Assembly (NCBI RefSeq): GCF_018687715.1
Contig: NC_056765.1
Coordinates: 4,365,001 to 4,429,000, forward strand
Source: Carya illinoinensis
Taxonomy: Eukaryota > Streptophyta > Magnoliopsida > Fagales > Juglandaceae
Direction of reading: 5' to 3'
DNA: 64,000 bases
Part shown: piece after piece, positions 44,345-54,950 of the stretch
Layout: the number at the start of each line of letters is the position of its first letter
Position numbering within the stretch: the stretch's first letter is position 1
Notes under the pieces: generated by a model
What the model was told of the DNA's origin: nothing
Seen by the model: only the letters and a program-made list of their open reading frames with translations
The model's database searches: none
Translations under genes and position numbers: made by a program

Positions 44345-44867
44345 GTATACACATTGATCAATCGACTTGTTTGAACCATGAAACTCGTTTGGACATTAAC
44401 AACGAACACCATTTAGTTACAATGCAATCAGGTATCTTTCTTCCTTACCTTATTACTTTCCCTAATTCTCGACTCGTAATATTTGAGAAATATCATTTAT
44501 ATATTTTGGAGAATTCTGTTTCCCTTGCAAACTGCCATATGATTTTGATTAATGTCTTTATCTTACCCCAAAAAAAAAAAAAAAAAAAAAAAAGTTCAAA
44601 ATACGCAAGGTCTCCGGCCTTTCCATCATTAGACAGCCTTCTACCATCATTAAAAATAATATTTTTAATTGGGTAATTTATGATATAGCTGTCATTTTTT
44701 TACAGTTATTTTATTGCATCTTATTTTATAAATAATTGTAAAAAAGTTGTAAATTTTTAATGATGTCTATAAGTACTACTGAAAAGATTTTGTTCATTTC
44801 GCAGTGCCTGGAGGAGTACTGTTGCGCCATCTAGTTTCAATATATATAACTGTCCGCAAGTACTTGG
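44345..44867 (+). CDS. copy B linker exon and mini-exon
   Basis: 44345-44431 (87 nt): IHIDQSTCLNHETRLDINNE then HHLVTMQS. 44805-44867 (63 nt): VPGGVLLRHLVSIYITVRKY. Both lie between canonical AG and GT, have phase 1 on each side and lengths divisible by three, so the frame is preserved with or without them. An A-run at 44571-44593 lies in the intron between them. Confidence 0.7.
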
Positions 44868-45009
44868 GTATAATACCGTATCCACTCGGTCATCAAAATC
44901 ATATCTAGATAATTTTGTTTGAAATTTTTGTACTCTCTTTCTTTTTCTTTATTTATTTTTTGTTTGTTTGTTATGGTTTAATCCGGTTGAATTTGCATTG
45001 TTTCAATAA

Positions 45010-45482
45010 TTGTCAAAGGAATCGAGCAATTATATGAAATGAAGAAGATCCATATCCAATCCCAGGAACTTCTCAACTGCATGTGTAAGGCGATATATAT
45101 ATCAAAAATCTCCCAAACTCAACGACGTCTTAGAAGTGGTGTGGTTTATGATGCAATCAATCGTGCTGTCAAGAATGGAATTTTTGAGTTTGTTTTATTG
45201 ACATTTTCGAAAGTGGATCCGAGTGTTTTGAAGAATATTACAGAAAAAGATTTGATGAGCATATTTATGCTAGCTGCGGTTTTGTATCGTCACTCTCAGA
45301 TGTTTAGCCTTCTTATACAATGTGGCCGGCAAACTGGTCTTATGAACAACAAAGTGACATCTTTTGGAGATCGCAACGATAATAACATCTTACATGTGAC
45401 AGGGATAGGAAAAGATTCCATTAGGTTTAATCGAAGTTCTGGTGCGGCTTTACAGATGCAAAGAGAGTTACAATGATTTAAG
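45010..45482 (+). pseudogene. copy B pre-PGG exon, broken
   Basis: Reads IEQLYEMKKIHIQSQELLNC, then YDAINRAVKNGIFEFVL, FMLAAVLYRHSQMFSLL, DNNILHVTGIGKDS, SSGAALQMQRELQ and TGA at 45474 where Trp is expected, then FK and AT at the donor position. The acceptor AG is changed to AT, a change also present in copy C, so it predates their separation. Three defects in one exon make normal splicing and translation impossible. Confidence 0.88.
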
Positions 45483-45676
45483 ATCCTCTCTCTCTCTCTC
45501 GTGTGTGTGTCTGTGGGGCATGTTTTATTTTCCTTCTCTTTTGGTAAGTTTTTTATATCAAAATGGTATATATATTTGGCTAGGTTTCTACTTTATTTTA
45601 AGTTAGTAAGTCTTTTAATTTTCCTAAAACGTATTTTTTTTTCTGCTTGTCTATTTTTCTTGGGCACATTATATAA

Positions 45677-45709
<33 letters not shown>

Positions 45710-45996
45710 CGCCCTTTACACTTGAGCAAAGTTTGCAAGGTTTGAAAATTTTGTTGCTTAACCAAGATTCTGTAAATCAAGATGTTGGAAATAATTTTTT
45801 TTTTTTTTTTTTAAAAGGATGTTGGAAATCTTTTAAAGGGTTATCTGTTGTATAATGCCTCAAGACAGGCCAAGTTAGTTCCATTGAGTGTTTTTTAATT
45901 TAGGAAGCTTTAGTAATTATTGTGCATTGTCCAAGTTTACGACTAGTTGACTTAGTATTTGAAAATTATCAAGTATTCCTAAAGCAGGAATAATGT
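45483..45996. other. copy B last intron before the CACTA element
   Basis: Intron DNA with GTGTGTGT at 45500, (TTA)n at about 45679-45710 and a T-run at 45797-45814. Phrases GAGCAAAGTTTGCAAGGTTTG match copy A's last intron at 23430. It ends in the TGT target duplication. Confidence 0.6.
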
Positions 45997-46199
45997 CACT
46001 ACAACAAAAATAAGTTTTAGTGACAGATGAAACTGTCACAAGAAATGAAAAAAACGTCACGAAATATATTTGGTGACGGTTTCTGACCTTCACTACCACT
46101 GTCACGTAATGTGCGTCACGGATTACATTTGGTGACAGTTTACTGTACAAGCGTCACAAAAAATATTTTTAGTGACGGTTGGAAGTCTTTCGTTTGATG

Positions 46200-46560
46200 T
46201 CACGTTCGAACGTGGAATTTTTTGTGACAGTTGAAATCTGTCACAAAATGTAACGTTCGAACGTCCAACAGAACGTTCGAACGTTAACCTGACTGATTGA
46301 CATTCGAATGAGAAAATTTGAAGTTCATTGGTTATAGTTCGAACGTATCATATTTACGTTGGAACGTCAAACAAAACGTTCGAACGTAAATCATTTAAAC
46401 ATTCGAACGTTGTATTCATTTTGAAGGTGAACATGTTTGAACGTTGGGTCGTACATTCGAACGTTATTTCGTAATTTTGTGTAATTACATTCGAACGTTA
46501 GTTCTAATGTAAACCAACATTCGAACGTTTGTTATATACATTCGAACGTATAGATCAAAA
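46200..46560. repeat. left subterminal palindrome cluster of the CACTA element
   Basis: About ten full or partial copies of ACGTTCGAACGT in 360 bp, for example near 46202, 46251, 46268 and 46376, with half-sites ATTCGAACGT between. The motif equals its own reverse complement, so it could bind a transposase dimer. Confidence 0.85.
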
Positions 46561-46695
46561 AAATTATTTTCATAAAATTAAAAAATATACAATTATATCA
46601 TCATATTATACCATCAAATTAGCAACTAACAATGTTTTATATAGTTGCAAAATTAGATATTAAAAGTTCTATACAATGAGAAAACTGAATTGATT

Positions 46696-46905
46696 TCATT
46701 TCTTCATCTTTCCTCGCCCACCACGATTCTACTACAGTGACATAACACGCCCTATCTGGACTCTCATCTCCCTCTGCACTTGTTCTTAAACTTAACTGAA
46801 CATTCTTTCCTCCTGGTCTCTATGTTGCTCCTGCAAACGCATTTCTAAATCAGACTGTTGCTCCAAAAGAGACTCCAACTCTTATTGTCTTGATCTCATA
46901 TACTC
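46696..46905 (-). pseudogene. decayed transposase-type coiled-coil C-terminus
   Basis: On the minus strand: MRSRQ, stop, ELESLLEQQSDLEMRLQEQH then RDQEERMFS, two stops, EQVQREMRVQIGRVMS, two stops, NRGGRGKMKK and stop. The Glu/Gln/Leu heptad pattern and position within a CACTA element fit the C-terminal helix of the plant Ptta/En/Spm (Transposase_24-like) proteins; this assignment is by resemblance only. The rest of the gene is lost. The CT-rich tract at 47850-47950 (GA-rich on this strand) followed by GTAAGG near 47820 could be its old first exon. Confidence 0.45.
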
Positions 46906-46909
46906 ATTT

Positions 46910-47850
46910 GATAAAAAAAAATGCTGCAAAATAAGTAACATTTTAAAAAAAATACAAATAAAAATTAAATTAATGACATGTTGCATAATTTAATAAATTA
47001 TTCCCAACATATTCAATAAAATTCAGAAATTTTTTCAAAATGATATCATATATTTCCACAATATATAAACATATTCACAACTAAATTTACAATATTTTAT
47101 ATATTCCCAACAATTTTAATAGATACTGTAATATACAAATTCACAATATATAAACATATTCCCTATAGAATAAACTAATTCACAAATCACATATACATAT
47201 GCACAATAATAACTAATTCACAAATACCAAAATATAGTCACAAAAAAATAACCATAACATATGCTTCAAATTCCCATACACAATTGTAAAACATATTCAT
47301 TTTAATCTATAAATATACACAAATATTTATATTTTCATTTTAAGAATAAGCATACACACAACACAAATTTTCATTTTAATTCATCATATTACATAATCCA
47401 TATCACAAAGATTTTCTTCTAATTCATTAACATAAACAATTCAATTCCTTCTAATTTATCAATAATATTCAATTCAAAACATATTCACAATATATACAAT
47501 CAAAATTCACTACTCAATTCACAATATTATACCCATATCTAATCCTTCAAAATCCACAATCAACTCACATTATACACATCAAAATATTTATCATTATCCA
47601 CAACAAAAGCACAACAAAATATATAAACATATTAATAAAGTTTAGAAATATACCTATCACTCACAATATCCTCTTACAAATCACAAGTTTTGAACAAGTC
47701 ACAACAACCAATCCTTCAAAAAAATCACAACTCTAGTTAGTTAAAGACATATATATAAAAAGACACAAAATAAATATCATAAAATTGCAAAACATTTAAA
47801 GGAAAAAAGAGTTTTTCCTTACCAAAATCAATGGAGAGAGCAAAAATATT
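46910..47850. other. CACTA interior, AT-rich filler
   Basis: Low-complexity DNA with repeated ATTCACAA/ATATTC words and no frame. Probably intron or degenerate body of the former transposase gene. Confidence 0.4.
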
Positions 47851-47952
47851 AATCATCTCTCACTCTACTCTCTCTCTCTCTAACCCTCTCTCACTCTAAC
47901 ACACATTCTCTCTCTAACCCACAACCCTCTCTCACCCTCACTCTCTCTTTCA

Positions 47953-47996
47953 CGCACGGGAGAAGCAGAAGAAATGATTCTGCTTCCTCCCGTGCG
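47953..47996. other. short GC-rich hairpin in the CACTA element
   Basis: CGCACGGGAGAAGCAGAA pairs with TTCTGCTTCCTCCCGTGCG with one bulged base and a 7-nt loop. It is at the start of the GA-rich leader on the minus strand. Confidence 0.75.
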
Positions 47997-48029
47997 TTTA
48001 TTCATTAAAACTATTCTGATTTGATATGA

Positions 48030-48510
48030 CGTTCGAATGTTTAAAAAGTAACGTTCGAATATTAAATTTTAACGTTCGAACGTTATTTTAAAAATGTGTG
48101 GGAAATTTTCCGCATTTTTTCACGTTCGAACGTATATGCATATACGTTCGAACGTTTCAAAAATAACGTTCGAATGTTAAATTTTAACGTTTGAACGTTA
48201 GTTAAAAATGTGTGAAAAAATTCCTGCATTTTTTACGTTCGAACGTATATGCATATACGTTCGAACGTTTAAAAAGTAACGTTCGAATGTTAAATTTTAA
48301 CGTTCGAACGTTAGTTAAAAATGTGTGGGAAAATTCCCGCATTTTTTCACGTTCGAATGTATATGCATATACATTCGAACGTTTAGAAAGTAACGTTTGA
48401 ACGTTAAAATTTAACGTTCGAACGTTATTTAAAAATGAGTGGAAAATTTTTCACATTTTTTCACGTTCGAACGTATATGCATATATGTTCGAACGTTTAG
48501 AAAGTAACGT
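48030..48510. repeat. 114-bp tandem array with ACGTTCGAACGT motifs
   Basis: Four copies of a unit starting CACGTTCGAACGTATATGCA at about 48121, 48235, 48349 and 48462 (the second lacks a base). Each unit holds about four palindrome copies plus the word ATGTGTGGGAAAATTCC. The short frame at 48212-48400 is only the repeat translated. Confidence 0.85.
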
Positions 48511-51500
48511 ATATAGCACTAGACTATATATATAATATATATTATATACTTAACTAGTATATAATATAGTGTATTATATATTATATATATACTATATAAT
48601 ATACTGCAGTTAGCTTATCCAATTTTAATATTAAATCATTGCGCTTCAAATTTCAATCTCTTTAAATTTGTAATAATTGTTCATAAAAGATGCATTATTT
48701 TATTTAAAAATTACATAAAATTTAAATTATAGTCATATTTACCAAATAATCTATCTAACGTTAGAACTACACCCACTAACGTTCAAACGTATTTGAAAGA
48801 AATATACTCTATTATTATAAATAATATATAATAATATATATATATAGTATATTAACTATATATAATATTAACTATATACTATAATATATACTATATATAT
48901 TAACTATATAATATATAATATATTATAGATTATATGTAATGACTATATATATAATATATAATGAGTATATATATACTATATATATATATATCATATAATA
49001 TATACTAGACTATAATGAGTATAGTATATAGCACTAGACTATATATATAATATATATTATATACTTAACTAGTATTTAATATAGTGTATTATATATTATA
49101 TATATATAGTATATAATATACTGCAGTTAGCTTATCCAATTTTAATATTAAATCATTGCGCTTCAAATTTCAATCTCTTTAAATTTGTAATAATTGTTCA
49201 CAAAGGATGCATTATTTTATTTAAAAATTACATAAAATTTAAATTATAGTCATATTTACCAAATACTCTATCTAACGTTAGAACTACACCCACTAACGTG
49301 CGAATGTATGTGAAAGCAATATACTCTATTACTATAAATAATATATAATAATATATATAGTATATTAACTATATATAATATTAACTATATACTATAATAT
49401 ATACTATATATATTAACTATATAATATATTATATATTATAGATTATATGTAATGACTATATATATAATATATATTATATACTTAACTAGCATTTAATATA
49501 GTGTATTATATATTATATATATAGTATATAATATACTGCAGTTAGCTTATTCAATTTTAATATTAAATCATTGCGCTTCAAATTTCAATCTCTTTAAATT
49601 TGTAATAATTGTTCACAAAGGATGCATTATTTTATTTAAAAACTACATGAAATTTAAATTATAGTCATATTTACCTAATACTCTATCTAACGTTAGAACT
49701 TCACCCACTAACGTTCGAACGTATGTGAAAGAAATATACTCTATTATTATAAATAACATATAATAATATATATAGTTTATTAACTATATATAATATTAAC
49801 TATATACTATAATATATACTATATATATTAACTATATAATATATTATATATTATAGATTATATGTAATGACTATATATATAATATATAATGAGTATATAT
49901 ATACTATATATATATATATTATATAATATATACTAGACTATATATAGTATAGTATATAGCACTAGACTATATATATAATATATATTATATACTTAACTAG
50001 TATTTAATATAGTGTATTATATATTATATATATAGTATATAATATACTACAGTTAGCTTATCCAATTTTAATATTAAATCATTGCGCTTCAAATTTCAAT
50101 CTTTAAATTTGTAATAATTGTTCACAAAGGATGCATTATTTTATTTAAAAATTACATAAAATTTAAATTATAGTCATATTTACCAAATACTCTATCTAAC
50201 GTTAGAACTACACCCACTAACGTTCAAACGTATTTGAAAGAAATATACTCTATTATTATAAATAATATATAATAATATATATATATATATAGTATATTAA
50301 CTATATATAATATTAACTATATACTATAATATATACTATATATATTAACTATATAATATATTATATATTATAGATTATATGTAATGACTATATATATAAT
50401 ATATAATGAGTATATATATACTATATATATATATTATATAATATATACTAGACTATAATGAGTATAGTATATAGCACTAGACTATATATATAATATATAT
50501 TATATACTTAACTAGTATTTAATATAGTGTATTATATATTATATATATATAGTATATAATATACTGCAGTTAGCTTATCCAATTTTAATATTAAATCATT
50601 GCGCTTCAAATTTCAATCTCTTTAAATTTGTAATAATTGTTCACAAAGGATGCATTATTTTATTTAAAAATTACATAAAATTTAAATTATAGTCATATTT
50701 ACTAAATACTCTATCTAACGTTAGAACTACACCCACTAACGTGCGAACGTATGTGAAAGAAATATACTCTATTATTATAAATAATATATAATAATATATA
50801 TAGTATATTAACTATATATAATATTAACTATATACTATAATATATACTATATATATTAACTATATAATATATTATATATTATAGATTATATGTAATGACT
50901 ATATATATAATATATATTATATACTTAACTAGTATTTAATATAGTGTATTATATATTATATATATATAGTATATAATATACTGCAGTTAGCTTATCCAAT
51001 TTTGATATTAAATCATTGCGCTTCAAATTTCAATCTCTATAAATTTGTAATAATTGTTCAGAAAGGATGCATTATTTTATTTAAAAACTACATGAAATTT
51101 AAATTATAGTCATATTTACCAAATACTCTATCTAACGTTAGAACTTCACCAACTAACGTTCGAACGTATGTGAAAGAAATATACTCTATTATTATGAATA
51201 ATATATAATAATATATATAGTTTATTAACTATATATAATATTAACTATATACTATAATATATACTATATATATTAACTATATAATATATTATATATTATA
51301 GATTATATGTAATGACTATATATATAATATATAATGAGTATATATATACTATATATATTATATAATATATACTAGACTATATATAGTATAGTATATAGCA
51401 CTAGACTATATATATAATATATATTATATACTTAACTAGTATATAATATAGTGTATTATATATTATATATATAGTATATAATATACTGCAGTTAGCTTAT

Positions 51501-52130
51501 CCAATTTTAATATTAAATCATTGCGCTTCAAATTTCAATCTCTTTAAATTTGTAATAATTGTTCACAAATGATGCATTATTTTATTTAAAAATTACATAA
51601 AATTTAAATTATAGTCATATTCACCAAATACTCTATCTAAAGTTAGAACTTCACCCACTAACGTTCGAACGTATGTGAAAGAAATATATTCTATTATTAT
51701 AAATAATATATAATAATATATATAATATATTAACTATATATAATATTAACTATATACTATAATATATACTATATATATTAACTATATAATATATTATATA
51801 TTATAGATTATATGTAATGACTATATATATAATACATAATGAGTATATATATACTATATATATTATATAATATATACTAGACTATATATAGTATAGTATA
51901 TAGCACTAGACTATATATATAATATATATTATATACTTAACTAGTATTTAATATAGTGTATTATATACTATATATATAGTATATAATATACTACAGTTAG
52001 CTTATTTAATTTTAATATTAAATCATTACGCTTCAAATTTCAATATTTAAATTTGTAATGTCACAAATGATGCATTATTTTATTTAAAAATTACATGAAA
52101 TTTAAATTATAGTCATATTTATCAAATACT
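48510..52130. repeat. satellite-like tandem array with trimeric higher-order period
   Basis: Eight units marked by CTGCAGTTAGCTTAT (CTACAG in two) at 48604, 49121, 49536, 50047, 50564, 50981, 51486 and 51991; spacings 517, 415, 511, 517, 417, 505, 505. Each unit has a (TA)-rich part and a conserved part (ATTAAATCATTGCGCTTC ... CTATCTAACGTTAGAAC) with one palindrome-like motif. Units 1 and 4 share GTTCAAACGTATTTG; 2 and 5 share AACGTGCGAA; 3 and 6 share CTACATGAAAT. The array is thus (A-B-C)(A-B-C)-D-E with a period of about 1,440 bp. Short units lack the AGTATATAGCACTAGAC segment. Confidence 0.88.
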
Positions 52131-52134
52131 CTAT

Positions 52135-52290
52135 CTAACGTTCGAACTTCACCCACTAACGTTCGAACGTTACGGATTAACGTTCGAACGTTGGCGCCAA
52201 AAAATATTACGTTTGCACGTAAAAATCTTTAACGTTCGAACGTTCATGTAACGTTCGAACATTAATTTGCTTACGTTCGAACGTCATACG
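52135..52290. repeat. right subterminal palindrome cluster of the CACTA element
   Basis: Five or six copies of ACGTTCGAACGT or near variants (52138, 52159, 52179, 52231, 52249, 52273) within 155 bp of the terminal GTGACGG motifs. It mirrors the left cluster. Confidence 0.85.
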
Positions 52291-52660
52291 AATTCTCATC
52301 TAGATTTAGTGACGGTTTGTATAAACCGTCACAAAAACTGATTTTTTGTGACAGTTTGGGGACTGTCACCAATTCTAAAGTGTCACTAAATCTCAATTTT
52401 GTTGTAGTGTGTGGTATGTCAATCCTATCACAAAATATTACATCATTGACATCATCACTTACATATATAATTACTAAATCTGGCATTCTGCAATAGGATG
52501 GAAATATTATATGTTCGTACTCGTAAACTACAAAATAATGACTTTTCATACATATATATATATATATTATTTTGTTTAAGGTTATGCTTTTGGTCTTTCT
52601 AATATTACGTACCCACAGTTATGGAATCGATTTTGGTAGCATTCTTTTTAACAAATGCAG

Positions 52661-53271
52661 GAGATGGAGAGAATTTCGGATCTCGATATGAGAGAATGTA
52701 TTAACAAAGATGGTTTAACTCCACAACAACTGTTTACAAAGAATCACGAGAATATGATGGAAAAGGGAGAGAAATGGATGAAGGACACAGCAATATCGTC
52801 ATGTACAGTGGTGGGTGCTCTGATTGTTACCATTATATTCACGGTAGCTATTACAGTTCCAGGTGGTTACGAACAAACTGCTGGCTTTTCAATATTCTTA
52901 AAAAGAAAACTGTTTATGCTCTTTATAATATCCGATGCATTGTCTCTATTTTCTTCCACAACTTCAGTCTTGATTTTTTGGAAATCCTCACATCACGTTA
53001 TGCAAAAGAATATTTTCTTGAATATTTGCCAATGCAGATGATAATAGGTATTTTGACCTTCTGTTGCGACCATGATGATAACTTTTTCCAGTGCTCTTTT
53101 AATCATCCTACATAAGCAATTATATATTGCAATTCCTCTCATTTGTCTAACGGGTTTTCCAGTCACGCGCATTCTTCCTAAGGATTCAGTTCCCCATTCT
53201 TAAAGATATGATCAGGTCAACCTATTTCCCAGGTCTCTTCAACAGAAAGACAAAGTTTAGTTTCAAGTAAT
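52661..53271 (+). pseudogene. copy B PGG-domain last exon, frameshifted
   Basis: Acceptor AAATGCAG. Reads EMERISDLDMRECINKDGLT, PQQLFTKNHENMMEKGEKWM, KDTAISSCTVVGALIVTIIF, then AITVPGGYEQTAGFSIFLK and FIISDALSLFSSTTSVLIF. A missing T in the run at 52973-52979 shifts the frame; the neighbouring frame continues LEILTSRYAKEYFLEYLPMQ. A second shift near 53060 (CTTCTGTTGCGACC) precedes MMITFSSALLIIL in a third frame. The end STYFPGLFNRKTKFSFK is recognisable. The PGG motif is present, but only the first transmembrane segments are in frame. Confidence 0.88.
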
Positions 53272-54950
53272 CCATTGTGCAATATGCTGTTTTGCAATAA
53301 AAGCTTAAGATCTCTTCGGTGGCTGGCAACGCAAGATATTGCATGCTTCTAGCATCTATGTTGAGGCTACAATCTGGAAGAAGGCTTCAAGTTTGTGCCG
53401 CTCAAAAGAATAGAGAGATTCATAAGTTTCTTCAGTATCTCACAAGTTGAAGGACTTGAGAGAAAATTGAAAGATTTCTCGTTTGGTAGAAACTTGTTTA
53501 ATTTGTATATAGTGTGTTTGTAAGACTTGAATATATTAAGATTTTTGGTTTTGGTGTTTTATTTTATTTTATTTTTATTTATTTATTTTTAATTTTAATA
53601 GTTACTACGTCTCTTTTAACTTCATTTTTTAGTTAGTAAATTTCTCCCTATTTGTCTTAACTAGTGGATCGGTGCAGCTTTTTAAGCCTAACCATATGGA
53701 TCTCTCTCTTGTCTCTCTCGATACTTTAATACATTCTCTATCTTGCTCCATGCAGTCCAGCTTTTCCTACTCGTGGTAAAGCTCATTTCATATATATATA
53801 GCCTTCACGTCCGTACGTACGTCTGTATCAAACCGCAATCCACTTTTATATGTCCATAATTTATACTGTGTGGTTTCATTGCAATGCCATTCTCTGCCAC
53901 AAACTCAAGAACCACATCTATCTGCTAATCATTCACTTTGGCTAAATCATCTCTAGCTCAAAGAACGTACGTAACTGCATGGATCTACCACACACAAACT
54001 TTTCTATTCATTATAAAGTCTTACAATTTAAAGGAAAAAGGCTCCTCTTGCTACGAAGCTCCATATAACCAATCTACAACTTGTTATAAGACGCCCCATG
54101 CTAGCTACAACAACATTTAAAGCTATTTTTTTTAAAGACAGCACATTTAAAAAAGAGCAATGTTACATACAGTTCTAATTTAGGGACTGAAATGTAGATA
54201 TAGGTAATTTTATCTTTAAAATTTTTTAAAATTATTAAACTATCCCTCTTAAAATGATATTTTTTTCTTTTTTAATAAAGGGCCTGCACATGCAATCTTT
54301 AAATGGGGACTGCAAATAGAATTTATCTTTAAAAAATCACCTATTAATGTTTTATTTTTTTATTATATTTTTTTAACTTGTTTGGTATGAAATTATTTCT
54401 GAAAGAATTTATAATTTTTTTAATATTTAAGTGTATAAAATAAATGTATGTAAAAAATAATAATAATAATAAAATAAAAAGGCTATTTAGCCTTATCCGT
54501 CGATGTAGCACGACTTTTATACATTTAAATAATCTGTCAACGTACAGTGCCCAGTCCCCGGATACTATTCCGACGTGTCCTTTGTCCGCATTCTTCAATG
54601 ACCAAAATAACGGCTCGCTTAAAGTTAATTTTTATATTTATATTACTGATTTACTTGATAACATAACATGTTAAGCTTACTTTTTTTTTTCTTTTTTCTT
54701 TTTTCTCAACAAGAAAAGTATTTCATAGATAAACTAAGAGGTTACAATGATACAAAATTTTGTAGGGTAAGAGTTCCTAACAATCTTCTCAAAATAAACA
54801 AAAATAACACTAAAAAATCTTCTCAAAATAAACAAAAACAATACTAAAAAGCGAGTAATCTCGTTAAAAGATTGGCTCAAACCCAATTATTTTTTAACAA
54901 AAGAGGCATCCTAACAAAAAAAAAAGGTGCGCTCAAAATAAATTAGTTTA
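53272..54950. other. 3' flank of copy B and intergenic DNA
   Basis: 53272-53560 is 3' untranslated sequence shared with copies A and C (AAGATCTCTTCGGTGGC, TTTCTCGTTTGGTAGAA). 53560-54950 holds AT-rich DNA; 54150-54330 (GAGCAATGTTACATACAGTT ... TGCAAATAGAATTTATC) is a MITE-like block. The short frame at 53938-54120 has no known domain. Confidence 0.45.

Larger units (their letters stand above)
45997..52409. mobile_element. non-autonomous CACTA (En/Spm-like) element, 6.4 kb
   Basis: Begins CACTACAACAAAAATAAG and ends with the reverse complement CACTACAACAAAATTGAG; the inverted repeats extend about 29 bp with 3 mismatches, to TTTAGTGACA. A 3-bp duplication TGT flanks it at 45994-45996 and 52410-52412, as for CACTA elements. 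Next to each end are GTGACGGTT/AACTGTCAC inverted motifs, then dense copies of the palindrome ACGTTCGAACGT (about 46200-46560, 48000-48510 and 52135-52290), the likely transposase-binding subterminal repeats. Inside are a decayed minus-strand coiled-coil remnant, a 114-bp array and a 3.6-kb satellite-like array. No intact transposase, so movement needs a related autonomous element. It sits in copy B's last intron. Confidence 0.92.
41890..53271 (+). pseudogene. copy B: gag-like/ankyrin/PGG membrane protein locus
   Basis: Best-preserved 5' half. Exons: gag-like 41890-42220; 43350-43817; 43960-44112; 44345-44431; mini-exon 44805-44867; about 45010-45482; PGG 52661-53271. The first five join in phase 1 throughout and stay open: gag, then ankyrin repeats, then linker. 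Lesions lie in the 3' half: the acceptor of the 45-kb exon reads TTTCAATAA instead of TTTCAGCAA; the Trp codon of ELQWFK is TGA (45474-45476); the donor beside it is AT instead of GT (45483); the last exon has frameshifts near 52975 and 53060. A 6.4-kb CACTA element sits in the last intron. A shorter gag-ankyrin protein could still be made. Confidence 0.88.

Noticed and set aside
48212..48400. 62-codon frame in the CACTA interior
   Set aside because: Repeat translation of the 114-bp array.
48030..52290. CRISPR-like array suggested by regularly spaced short palindromes
   Set aside because: The host is a plant, spacers are not unique, and the repeats are transposon subterminal motifs and satellite units.
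53938..54120. 60-codon plus-strand frame
   Set aside because: No recognisable domain or signal peptide and no splice or promoter context.
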